This document shows, piece after piece, positions 49,284-54,450 of a stretch of 64,000 bases of DNA. The position numbers and the translations under genes are program-made. The notes beneath the pieces were generated by a model that made no database searches, was not told the DNA's origin, and saw nothing but the letters and a program-made list of their open reading frames with translations. The stretch covers positions 36,779,637 through 36,843,636 of the forward strand of contig OU342632.1 of NCBI GenBank assembly GCA_910589415.1. Reading direction: 5' to 3'. Position 1 is the stretch's first letter. Each line of letters opens with the position of its first letter. The stretch is from Malachius bipustulatus. Taxonomy: Eukaryota; Arthropoda; Insecta; Coleoptera; Melyridae.

Positions 49284-51238
49284 AGTCAGCGACGTATATT
49301 TGAGATATTAACAAAAAAAAACCGATTTTTTTATCACATCTTTAAGTGTACCTACCTATCTCAAAAACTAAGTTTTTCCGAAATTTATAGAATTTTTTTT
49401 TGATTTGATGTCCCCATCATTCCTGATAATTATGAATATATGTAGTTATATTCTGGAACAGCGTGAATAAGTAATTAATGTCGTCCTTACTGTTTTTGTA
49501 TACTGTTGTATAATGTTATTCTTACTGTTGATTCTTTTAACATAAAACTTTAACTTTACAATTTTGTAATTGTGAAAATAAACTTGTCCTTGTCTTCCAT
49601 TTTACATAAAATTAGTCCAGGTAAAAGCAGTTCGGATTATGAATTATTATGAAATAAAATTTTGGTTTTATTGTGTTAATTTTTTTAGATTACGATGAAG
49701 ATGGTGCTCTGAGTGAAACTGATATGATGACTGTCATAGATAAACTCACTAAAAGCAACAGAATTCAGGATGAAGACAAAAAGTTAATCATCAAAACTGT
49801 AAGTAAAATGTCTAATGGTAGTTTTCACAAAAATTTTCGATACCAATTAAAATTATTGTCATGAGCGCTTCAATTGACATTTTTTCATTTTTGATCGCTT
49901 ATATCCCCAGAACGCAGAATCGCACGAAGAAACAGCTTTCCATTTCAGAATCGTCATTACACGTCTTCGAGAAAATTCTCAAAGAATAGGTACCTAAATT
50001 TTTCGTGAAGATTCAATTTTTTCTACTGATTGGTCCATCATCTTTAACATAAACAAATCTCGTGCCCGGGAAATCGTCTGTTTATAGCATTCAACTTCAT
50101 AAGACATGGAAAAATAGTTATCAAAAAGAGGCAGCAATAAGTTGACGAGTGAATCAAAAAACCATTATAAAAAAACAGGCACTAAAACGTTCGCACGAAA
50201 AATGTTTTGTTTTCCTGTAACTCGAAAACAGGGTTCGCTACAGGAGAACGGATTGCAATTCTTAACCTCTCACAATTTTTATCGTCTGACTATAAATTTT
50301 TATTAGTAAAGCCCTTTTTTTGAGAATAATTTTCAAAAGTCAAGAAATCGCAATTTTTTCCACCTTAAACGGTTATATCTCGAGGACGCAGAGTCTCAGA
50401 AAAAAGTCTTTTATAGTTTCAGAATCGTCATTGTCCATCGAGAAAATTCTCAAAGCCTCCCCTAAGAATGATTTTTTCGTCTAGATGCAATTTTTTCATC
50501 CTTTGGTCCATCCTTTGCCATAAAAATAATCTCGTGCCCAGAAAATCGTCTGTTATTAGCATTCCCAGTTGACGAGCGTATCAAAGAACCATTACGAAAA
50601 ATCGACACTATATCTCTCGAAAAATGACTTTTCTCCTGTACCTCGAAAACGGAGCCAGCTGCAGGAAAACCTATCGCAGTCCTGATCTTCAAATAATATT
50701 TGTCGCCTGACAAGAGATTTTAATTAAATCTTACTGAAACGCGAATCAGAAAAACAAAGAGTTTGCTTTCAAAAAGCCAGAACAATGGCTTTCAGTGTCG
50801 GAACGGTCATTGTCCAAAACATTCTCGAGAAAATTCACAATTTCAAAAGCTAAGAGAAAAAAAATGTTTTTTTTTGCTACCCATTTGGTGGATATGTGCG
50901 TGTCAAAAAATCATTTTGAAAAAATTGACACTGAAAACCACTTAGTTTCTAAGAATATTCGACGTTTCTAAAAAACTCTCCTAACCTGGGAGGGCCGCGG
51001 AACTTGGCACGGGATCTCCAGACACATATCTCTGTTGAATACAGCATGAGCTTATTATTTGTGACAAAATCGACCAATCGGGAGAAAAAAAAACCGATCA
51101 AAAAGTATAATCAAAAGTTTTTTACAGTTGTTTGAAGATATGGATCTGGAACATAACGGCAATATCGGACAATTAGAATTTCAGCACGCAATTGGGAAAA
51201 TGTCGGAATTTCCAACGTCGTTTTGTTTCAGGTTTTAA
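29014..51238 (+). CDS. Calcium- and integrin-binding (CIB family) EF-hand protein
   Basis: Five exons: 29014-29108, 29163-29262, 29327-29474, 49689-49798 and 51128-51238. All have GT-AG borders and compatible phases, and total 187 aa, the usual CIB length. MGSS at the N-terminus fits a myristoylation signal. YNPFKERIFRVFSSLKDD and SFEDMLDLCSVMSE are CIB hallmarks, and ASWAFRIFDYDEDG leads into the third EF-hand. EF3 is DYDEDGALSETD, with Asp at loop position 12 as in known CIBs. EF4 is DMDLEHNGNIGQLEF with Glu at position 12. The first two EF-hands are degenerate, as in the family. CIB proteins bind Ca/Mg and dock on cytoplasmic tails of integrins and other membrane partners. It looks closer to CIB1 than CIB2, but I cannot test that. 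Intron 4 is 20.2 kb and full of transposons. The coding sequence appears intact. Confidence 0.88.
29475..30664 (+). other. 5' part of CIB intron 4, no other feature
   Basis: Intronic AT-rich DNA starting with donor GTAGGT. A TGTCTCAGTAAAC motif near 29705 may be a relic of another TE end. No gene was seen. Confidence 0.5.
31271..31636 (+). pseudogene. Unrecognised ORF interrupted by one in-frame stop
   Basis: 62 codons (31271-31459) followed after a TAG by about 58 more open codons in the same frame (to about 31636). The text includes NERDPLPRK and RLKFARNVARYHRLLPIKDG. The look is protein-coding, but I recognise no family. It lies in the loop of the outer foldback and may be a remnant of a captured gene or transposase. 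Confidence 0.35.
32523..32831 (+). pseudogene. Penelope GIY-YIG endonuclease C-terminal fragment
   Basis: 102 open codons then a stop. It includes VYIRHTCRNLEIRYNEHLNS (the YIG...R...R..EH core of Uri-type GIY-YIG nucleases of Penelope-like elements), FAKHLIENNH and HRHLHNQQYTVINEQLD near the end. The GIY strand and the reverse transcriptase domain are absent. The left-arm copy on the minus strand is disrupted by a small deletion near 32390-32400. Confidence 0.7.
33400..33600 (+). promoter_or_regulatory. GC-rich promoter with TATA box and splice donor
   Basis: 33400-33510 is CpG-rich, unlike the surroundings. CTATATAAGT (TATA box, 33516-33523) follows, then about 50 bp further a CTCAGCTG initiator-like site, and AG|GTAAGT (donor at 33583). 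In context it is the likely promoter and leader of element 3. A host promoter captured in the LTR is an alternative. Confidence 0.5.
33600..34504 (+). other. Remainder of element 3 LTR/leader, no coding feature
   Basis: Leader-like sequence after the splice donor, becoming AT-rich after 33900. No ORF with a recognisable domain. Confidence 0.45.
34510..34677 (-). repeat. 3' LTR of element 2, outer piece
   Basis: 168 bp of the LTR, cut at CGGTG by the insertion of element 1. The other piece is 41059-41270. Confidence 0.88.
34678..35236 (-). repeat. 3' LTR of BEL/Pao element 1 (559 bp)
   Basis: Same length and, where read, the same sequence as 40495-41053. The long ORF readable through it is a by-product and not a gene. 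Confidence 0.92.
35380..39783 (-). CDS. BEL/Pao Gag-Pol polyprotein, element 1, with RT/RNase H deletions
   Basis: 1,467 codons, open. In order: Gag-like region (about 1-330, with the DUF1759-type PRIGIPTFDGSLRMWSVYYD at about 150), three Cys/His knuckles (about 368-424), aspartic protease DSG (501-503), a partial reverse transcriptase, integrase zinc domain (about 1073-1115) and a DDE integrase core (GVDYGGPF about 1178, SDCGTNF about 1245, HFGGLWESG about 1281). BEL/Pao polyproteins usually run 1,700-1,800 aa. Here the RT jumps from KIRVV to a RFLLQLGQ block close to YVDD (about 825-828), so fingers and motif A are missing. A second jump (near 37010, TKSSILS to DVASRG) removes most of RNase H. 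Both losses keep the frame. It probably cannot make active RT. Start could be residue 8 (MSNT). Confidence 0.9.
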   Translation of the reverse strand: MLILFSKMSNTLVGANASVSKFLTRLNSILTVVSAPIDEKSRFIVLAACDSASDLYNQVQEVDRNILITVESADKSALVVDVSSEIWKSYSGLLIEVDSVYFQIRAVQLSLESTQDTVVKSRHGSSESLNSRQSGAPALPPSASSHVKLPRIGIPTFDGSLRMWSVYYDLFRTLIHSNDSLAPIEKFQYLVSTLSKEPLTLVKHLPLTDDNYVIAFDTLVQRYQNERVLATCYWQAICNAPKITDSDSSQSLRELLNTFSENITALGQVSGVSLWDFTLFNWLLQKLDNATRKRFELQFASEEFPSYQDLHKFLSSQCRALESSLGNDLSPSAVVGKRSSVKSGGKVESRNSHAFLSTSSASSSKQSCFHCNGEHPISNCRSFLKLDPRKRFEAVKAARLCLNCFGPSHLVKQCPSSHSCKECAGRHHSLLHFVKLSNSDGAASHRVEPPPVASTVAMSSLPSFQDVRSRSRSNTTVLLATACIEVQDKWGNYQVVRSLIDSGSQSSFITDRCRKRLGLHLNRSSTPISCLGHVTLGSAQGSSDCIIRPVGVPSPTFKVSTLVLPNICGKLPSVDISPSKALDNLKLADPNWYTPGSVDVLLGADIFPNIVHGGYLSGSDNCPAAMNTTFGWVLLGTISSKVAGEVQACFASVDSTLEETLKAFWRVEEVPSVEVCSNEEQEAESLFVESHYREESGRFGVLLPFKDSKELPIFNDSLNVADRRLLALERRLSRLPHIRDMYVEFMKDYLEAGHMSLVPLESESANSYYIPHHCVFKDPGVSMSSDVSSLAPVSSKIRVVRFLLQLGQENSKKFPLTSKAIRLGLYVDDLAIGANQIEETLELRNQLISLLQLGQFELRKWSANNPQLLQDLPVEHRQQQSSNFDSESDFSGKILGLQWHSATDSFSFAVKSIDSPCTKSSILSDVASRGLLPEELVGASAWWAGPEFLRLPLESWPALVPIAPTSDVELEKRNIVLFATIEISDVDVLLKRFSSLRKIQGIIARCFRFTNNCRAVNRTTGALSVSELHAALMHIVRIVQSSVFSSELEKIRSGKPCAKYLQSLSPFIDDFGILRVGGRLLHSGLAFDAKYPALLPGRHRLVELLIDQIHRGNLHPGVNTTHYLLQQNFWILSARRVIRSYLSKCNRCFRTRPLSLEPPMGNLPVARVSQLKPFSCVGVDYGGPFPIVLSRYRGVKTSKAYLCLFVCFATRAIHLEIASDLSSETFLAALRRFVARRGRCSDIYSDCGTNFVGANKELNSNLKIAAEGEGIRWHFNPPSAPHFGGLWESGVKSVKTHMARVIGGQILTYEELNTFIVQIEAVLNSRPLCPISSDPNDLSALTPGHFLTLEPLSSVPDVNLSHLKISRLSRWQLVQRMQRDFWTRWRAEYLHNFHQRSKWSKTHLFESTDIGSLVLIKDELLSPLKWALGRIVSLHPGADGVARVASVRTTRGLCKRPLVKLCPLPNQ
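39799..40225. repeat. Two-copy direct repeat in the leader of element 1
   Basis: About 39799-40014 and 40015-40225 are diverged direct copies. Both carry AATAAGTACCTAACCAAGTG, GAGTTGAAAATAAATT and GATACCGAGTGTACCCAGTA. They lie between the start codon and the 5' LTR, and may hold packaging or expression signals. Copies are not identical, so the duplication predates this insertion. Confidence 0.75.
40495..41053 (-). repeat. 5' LTR of BEL/Pao element 1 (559 bp)
   Basis: TGTTAACTCCGCG...GGACGTAACA on the plus strand, equal to the other LTR. Confidence 0.92.
41059..41270 (-). repeat. 3' LTR of element 2, inner piece
   Basis: 212 bp. It contains the 7-bp duplication relative to the other LTR, near 41100-41113 (TACTGTACTCTGTACTACTC). 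The stop codon of the element 2 polyprotein (41252-41254) lies inside it. Confidence 0.88.
41252..45904 (-). CDS. BEL/Pao Gag-Pol polyprotein, element 2, with RT/RNase H deletion
   Basis: 1,550 codons, open. In order: Gag region, including LPKLDLIKFNGNIEEWTCFW (about 168), Cys/His knuckles (about 405-470), protease-like LIIDGGSQLSYI (about 528-539, DGG where the family usually has DSG), then RT with SKIRVVFDASAH (about 822) and motif A-type ADIEKAFSQIKL (about 868). After WYQEPIND...VPTDVT (about 905) the text jumps to LPKLELTAAFCASRLKDYI, which belongs to RNase H. YVDD and the first half of RNase H are missing, in frame. NPADLLTRG, the integrase HHCC region (about 1172-1218) and the DDE core (GVDFAGP about 1244, SDNAKTF about 1307, WGGFWERMIKTVK about 1357) are present. 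Confidence 0.9.
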   Translation of the reverse strand: MKSGKMDTANIALRKNYRTQLTKLVNSVNDPESTLNEEDLTITIARIKSLNESLKALNEKLIPTFTADQIEAECQKIMEYEDVAVETASRMEYRLRKMSTVTVNTFRDLKINEVIDDVQINEVNNADVQINAEGAESNLRSVNEGINANNSNIHYHNHRSNITVRLPKLDLIKFNGNIEEWTCFWEQFKTAIHDNDELDDIAKFTYLESLFDKASITIAGLTNSQASYKDAITMLKNEYGDTERIINSYIQKLLGISTVKYDVYSLRKLYNTAATVTKSLSTLGVSTEQYGLIVKSIIFKALPYNMRVEYNKMKRNELFSSTKSSSSSVCSDISNSNVELDIAINNLLQFIKIEIDSLESAQRDNEGDNRDKPTTSHNAQRYSRNVQNKSRNRNNSFTAAGLLTTIDQCIFCKSQSHMSQKCSNSGISLEQKKDILKKNNCCYRCTKRNHNSKNCRSQIKCETCNYRHSTSMCDPSYKRTNNVNSNLATTTSLFTKNPENIEQVFLQTAKAYISTTSNNSTDAFVRLIIDGGSQLSYIKEDVSRSLGLKILGKRKLAVMPFGCAQKKLPKYYNKVELKLKSQYNNESVLITAIEVPEICYDAFQSPDISHPLLNTLNLADISITGQVQTLGGISLLIGADSYWRIVTGEFVRITDDLIAQNTKLGWTLQGPNPDCISTNVNTTIVTTLHAQFSDEDNDLKIKQFWDLETIGINDDLKRNNFTEQFINEQILFKGDRYEVSLPWKNECTLDDNYYGALSRMKNLTNKLHKNSRLIEYDEAVRELINNEIAEVVESPRNSKSSQKTYYMPHRPVYREDKTTSKIRVVFDASAHAPNLPSLNELLHAGENLVQDLMRILLNFRVGKIGIIADIEKAFSQIKLSVRDRDCHRFLWYQEPINDINNLPTVPTDVTLPKLELTAAFCASRLKDYILKNVKLKFTNINLWTDSKITLYWITGDAAKWKSFVYNRVSEIQKLTNDSIWRHCPGKSNPADLLTRGVSAAELCKAEHWLCGPEFLSRSENEWFADDNNDECLNETVICAINVHAKPDHAIEPIFSFENYERLEKCLRVTAYVKRVFKKNKGSSITLTTEELREAETYWIRITQQIAFSEEIEDLQKSNSVDTGSSIYKLTPFLDESEILRIKSRLQESELSYNTVNPIVLPKKSSFVEKLIWETHNRGFHSGVNLTLSEIRKRFWIISGRQKIKSLISKCVICKKLRCKPGQESFAPLPKIRSLMSNPFNDTGVDFAGPLYVFNEHNEKRKCYLMLLTCASTRAVHLELVLDLSTESCVRALRRFVARRGVPSSFYSDNAKTFKRTSLELSKLYELLTTQEITDFTVNRRITWKFIVERAAWWGGFWERMIKTVKDCLKFALGKASVTADELQTVFTEIEATVNARPLTYIDNDKDNLVILSPSSFLLNDNRQCTLPNPDFKLQRDTILMKWKERQQILLKFKKRWTNEYLQQLRNAHENSWSSSTKTFKVNDIVLLHDQGASRLTWKMVRITRVFPGRDGKIRACEIQIPNKTILRRPIQLLYPLEIPIAAPEDVDNIQ
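45984..46356 (-). repeat. 5' LTR of BEL/Pao element 2 (373 bp)
   Basis: It starts TGTAGATAATATACAG on the coding (minus) strand and ends at the primer-binding site. It matches 34510-34677 joined to 41059-41270, apart from the 7-bp duplication there. Confidence 0.88.
46985..47415. mobile_element. Foldback MITE, ends near 47030 and 47415
   Basis: 47040-47170 (with AGCTAAAAATACAACTTTTT and TTTTCGAGACAAAAAA) is an imperfect inverted copy of 47250-47380. The loop has AATTGATAAGATAAAATC. It is non-coding and sits in the right arm of the outer foldback. The boundaries are approximate. Confidence 0.55.
47440..48930 (+). CDS. LINE reverse transcriptase (jockey-like), truncated ORF2
   Basis: 496 codons open to a stop. 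Motifs in order: WKQARITPVLKKGDP, NYRPISIL, HGFVPHRSTVTNL, DFQKAFDQMDH (motif A), SGVPQGSNLGPLLFLLFIND (motif B) and LLYADDLKLF (motif C, YADD), then SLNTSKC and IRDLGV, and a C-terminal region without Cys-rich finger. The N-terminal endonuclease is absent. The RT is open and catalytic residues are kept, so the copy is young. It has no start context of its own. Confidence 0.85.
   Translation: MLTHRLITTKNTAKFHQNVFAKPLHILCNLILRTSTFPSMWKQARITPVLKKGDPCDVRNYRPISILCNFAKVFESCVFERIFSVVKHHLSPNQHGFVPHRSTVTNLACFSQFVSEVIDDGGQVDVIYTDFQKAFDQMDHFVLLKKLYLFGFTQPMIDLLKSYLFDRKQYVTYNNFISESFTPTSGVPQGSNLGPLLFLLFINDITNVISCNNLLYADDLKLFVNVRSISDCSLLQNNVDRVMEWCELNRLSLNTSKCSVITYSRRRSTEYFGYTIGDIQLARVDSIRDLGVLFDCSFNFATHISDIVSRALKTFGFIYRNCKEFTNVGALLTLFYTLVRSRLEYACLIWFPVPQAHIHALENVQRKFLKFLFFRVEGVYPQRGFEHTLLLNRFGVLSLEMRRIIVVTRFLFKLINGGIDCVFLLGKLPFLVPRLNSRYSITFYTPSGKSGALTRSPLYLMCAYFNSISDCCDLNHDSFSIMRRLVIERWSGSCRY
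49226..49282 (+). repeat. (ATT)n microsatellite tail of the LINE
   Basis: Uninterrupted ATT repeats of about 19 units after AATAA. They form the 3' tail of the LINE and are prone to length variation. Confidence 0.85.
49799..51127 (+). repeat. CIB intron 5 with three diverged repeat units
   Basis: Three diverged units, starting near 49899, 50370 and 50750. Each has a TTATATC..GAGGACGCAG or similar start, TTTCAGAATCGTCATT, CGAGAAAATTCTCAAAG, and (in two) AAATCGTCTGTTA/TTAGCATTC. The same repeat flanks the foldback at 4837-6035. Non-coding. The intron's splice sites are GTAAGT and TTTTACAG. Confidence 0.6.
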
Positions 51239-51730
51239 CAAAAAAAAAATCACAACCATCCATTCTATCTAAGCCATCTACGTAAGATTTACGTAGTTAA
51301 TTATTGCAGGTACTTACCTTATAAATGATTACATTTAAATAATTCATGTTAATGTATAATATCTTCTTAATGTTATTTATTTAATTAGGTAGATTTGTTA
51401 TAAAAACTTATGTATAGTATATTCTGGATTATTGAGGAAGATATTGTGTAAGATATAATCAAAAGAGGGCTGCTAATAACACTTTCCTCTAGTTTTACAT
51501 AAGTACCTACACAATAGAATATGATGTACCTATTTACATATTAATAATAATAATAAGTTATTGTAATTCTTAAGAAATAAATTCTTATACCTAATCATAT
51601 TATTATTATCATTTTTTCCTTTACAGCCTACGATTTTAAGTTTTTCACTCATACTCACTGTTTGGAGGATGTCTTGTTAGGCAGAGACTTTTGATCACTC
51701 AACCGGTGGTGAAAAAATAATTGCTTCTTA
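51239..51730 (+). other. 3' flank of the CIB gene
   Basis: AT-rich region after the stop. AATAAA near 51585 could be its polyadenylation signal. Nothing else was recognised. Confidence 0.45.
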
Positions 51731-52926
51731 TACAGGGTGTCTGGAAATTATGCGTAAAAAATTAAGAGGGTGATTCTACTTGATGAAATATTGCCAAAAG
51801 TATCTATAATTTTTTTTTCGAAAACTCACAAATAAGAAAGTTATGAGCCTTCAAAGTTGATTTTTTTAAATCAATATTTTTTTATAACTTTTTTTTCTAG
51901 TGTAGGTAGGTACGGATTTTCTTAAAATTTGACACACTTGCCACTGATGTTGCTTTACATCCTTGGTCCAAATTAGACTTGAATCCCTCGAAATCGAAAG
52001 GCCTTAACTGCCCTTGACCGTCAAAAAAGGCCTATAACTTTTTCGTAATATTTTTTTCTGAGTTTTGAAGACGCACAATTGAAGAACATGAAGAAATCTT
52101 CGGAAAAGGTCCTCTTTGTCTATCACGATAAAATGACCTGTTTCCGAGTAAAACTGTTTTAAAAATTTGCTTGCACTAAAATTGATCACCATAAATTATG
52201 ATCATTTTGCAACAATACCAAAGCGTGCTTTGGAAACAGCTGCAGGGTTGCCTAGTTATGTACAAAACAGAGACATTCGTATATAAATAGACTTGGAAAT
52301 GATAAAATTTTAAATTTTTTTAATCATTTTTTTTTTAATAAAATAATAAAATAATTTTAATTAAAAAAAATGCTGTCAAAATGAAATCCAAAGCAAACGC
52401 CTTGTTTCCTAGGCAACCCTGCAGCTGTTTCCAAAGCATGCTTTGGTATTGTTACAAAATGATCATAAATTATGGTGATCAATTTTAGTGCAAGCAAATT
52501 TTTAAAACACTTTAATGGGAAACAGGTCATTTTATCGTGATAGACAAAGAAAATCTTTTCCGAAGATTTCTTCGTGTTCTTCAATTGTGCGTCTTCAAAA
52601 CTCAGAAAAAAATATTACGAAAACAGTTATAGGCCTTTTTTGAAGGTCAAGGTCAGTAAAGGACTCTTGATATTGAGGGATTCAAGCCTAATTTGGACCA
52701 AGGATGTAAAGCAACATCAGTGGCAAGTGTGTCAAATTTTAAGAAAATCCGTATACTAGAAAAAAAGTTATGAAAAAATATTGATTTAAAAAAATCAATT
52801 TTGAAGGCTTATAAATTTCTTATTTGTGAGTTTTCGAAAAAAAAATTATAGATACTTTTGGGAATATTTCATCAAGTAGAATCACCCCCTTAATTTTTTG
52901 CGCATAATTTCCGGACATTCCTGTAT
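51731..52926. mobile_element. Long foldback DNA element, TACAGGGTGTCTGG ends
   Basis: Near-perfect palindrome. The arms 51731-52262 and about 52385-52926 are reverse complements with a loop of about 120 bp. Blocks such as AAACAGCTGCAGGGTTGCCTA and its complement lie on either side of the loop. Non-coding; no transposase remnant was found in the loop. Confidence 0.8.
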
Positions 52927-53967
52927 ATGATGTAGTTTATAGCTGTCTTTTTAGGGGCCTTAGAAAAATATCTCCCTTAGAAGATTTCGTTTATCTGAAT
53001 CTCCCATGGTACCTATACGCTTTATGACTGTCACATGGATAAAGGTATGGAGGGACCAAGCCTACAAAAACAAGCGATATCATCTAAAAAAAACCTTCTT
53101 GCGCATCAATCGCAGAAATAGTGAGTAGATAGGGCGACACTTGGGTCCGTCGGATTTCCCTAGATCTAGGGAAAAATGGCAGTCTAGGGAAATTTTACCT
53201 GAACTGACCTGGCCTCATGCAGAGCCGACGGGACCTGACCGGACCACATGCAGAGCCGGCGGGGTCTGACCCGGCCTCACGATAGCAATAAATCTGTCAA
53301 TTTAATAGCTTATTTATGTAAATTAGGGTCATTAATCATATACGTAAAGCAATACTAATGAGTTCTTTTGTTATCGGGGGTCATTAATCACGCCCACCTG
53401 TCACTCCTTTGTTCGGCGGCCCTTTGTCGGTGTTCCTTTGTGTGAAATACAATAGAATTAATTATGTTGTTATTTATAACCCTCACGTGTCACTGAATAT
53501 AAATTGTATAATTAAAAAAACCTAATCCCTTAATGTCATCTTAATTGTTATTTATTATACCTATTATGACCCCACGGAGATAGCGGCGGTACCTATGAGG
53601 TGCACACGTGCACCATTAATCATATCCGGAATGCAATAAACCTATCAAGTTAATTGTTATTTATGTACATACCTGCATCAGAAACAGATAAGATCTCAGA
53701 GTGTTCAACGGAAACCAAGCTTCGACACGTCAGAAAACAGCGCACCTGCACCCTGTCCTTTGTTCGGAAACACAATAGACTAATGAGTTCTTAAAAATCG
53801 GGGGTCATTAATCACGCCCACCTGTCACTCCTTTGTTCGGAGGCCCTTTGTCGGCGGTCCTATGTCTGGAACACAATAAAGCTGCCGGTCATTGCTATGG
53901 GAACACAAAAGAGGAGTCAAGTTAATACATCCAATTCTACAAGCTTCGACACGTCTGAAAGGGACCA
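52927..53967. repeat. Repeat-rich flank of the polymerase palindrome
   Basis: Contains a duplicated block: TCGGGGGTCATTAATCACGC through TCACTCCTTTGTTCGG at about 53376-53430 and again at about 53807-53862. It also holds CATGCAGAGCCG repeats (53220-53260). AAGCTTCGACACGTC occurs near 53716 and again in the palindrome arm. It probably belongs to the same large element as the palindrome. No coding exon was recognised. Confidence 0.5.
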
Positions 53968-53973
53968 CCAACA

Positions 53974-54110
53974 TTGAAAACCGTTATTATGTTAATACAT
54001 AGGTCCGTCGCACCCACCAGCATCGAAAACCGGTATTCACTACGAAGACCTACCTGCATACCTACCCACACACCTAGCCAACTACTACCTGCACCGAAAA
54101 CCGGTATTAT
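53974..54110. repeat. Iterated GAAAACCGGTATT motifs (three, plus right-arm copies)
   Basis: TTGAAAACCGTTATTA (53974), TCGAAAACCGGTATT (54023) and CCGAAAACCGGTATTAT (54094). Each follows a CCACC/CACC-rich segment. AAGCTTCGACACGTC copies flank the series (53941, 54132). The inverted set lies in the right arm beyond about 63830. This iteron-like layout may be a binding site at the end of the element. Confidence 0.65.
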
Positions 54111-54182
54111 ATGACTCACCACGGAGACAACAAGCTTCGACACGTCTGAAATTGAATTATATGAAGAGTTGGGGCATAGGTC

Positions 54183-54354
54183 CACTACTTGATGGACCAA
54201 TCAGAATAAAGATAATCGAGGGGTGGGGGTAGAATATCGGGTGTATGATGTAGGGGAGGGGGTAACTACACTACTTGATGGACCAATCAGAATAAAGATA
54301 ATCGAGGGGTGGGGGTAGAATATCAGGTGTATGATGTAGGGGAGGGGGTAACTA
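54183..54354. repeat. 86-bp tandem repeat, two units, G-rich
   Basis: Units at 54183-54268 and 54269-54354 differ at one base (ATATCGGG versus ATATCAGG). Each has GATGGACCAATCAGAATAAA, CGAGGGGTGGGGGTAG and TAGGGGAGGGGGTAAC. They lie about 100-270 bp before the polymerase start. The inverted copy is at about 63614-63785. Confidence 0.85.
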
Positions 54355-54450
54355 CTGAATATAAGTACCCAGATATGCAGCGTTACTACCATATAGTCTT
54401 CTGATTGAGTGCGCGAAGATACTTCTCAAGAGGTTGAAATTTGTGAAAAA

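Larger units (their letters stand above)
30665..49464. mobile_element. Outer foldback element of CIB intron 4, split by nested insertions
   Basis: The left arm, about 30665-31170 (starting TACAGGGTGTCGCAAAATAA), is an imperfect inverted copy of two right-arm pieces, 46681-46985 and about 49290-49464. The original loop probably included 31171-31965. All sequence from 31966 to 46680 is the Penelope relic plus nested LTR elements. A MITE and a LINE split the right arm. The arms are diverged, so this is the oldest layer of the nest. Confidence 0.65.
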
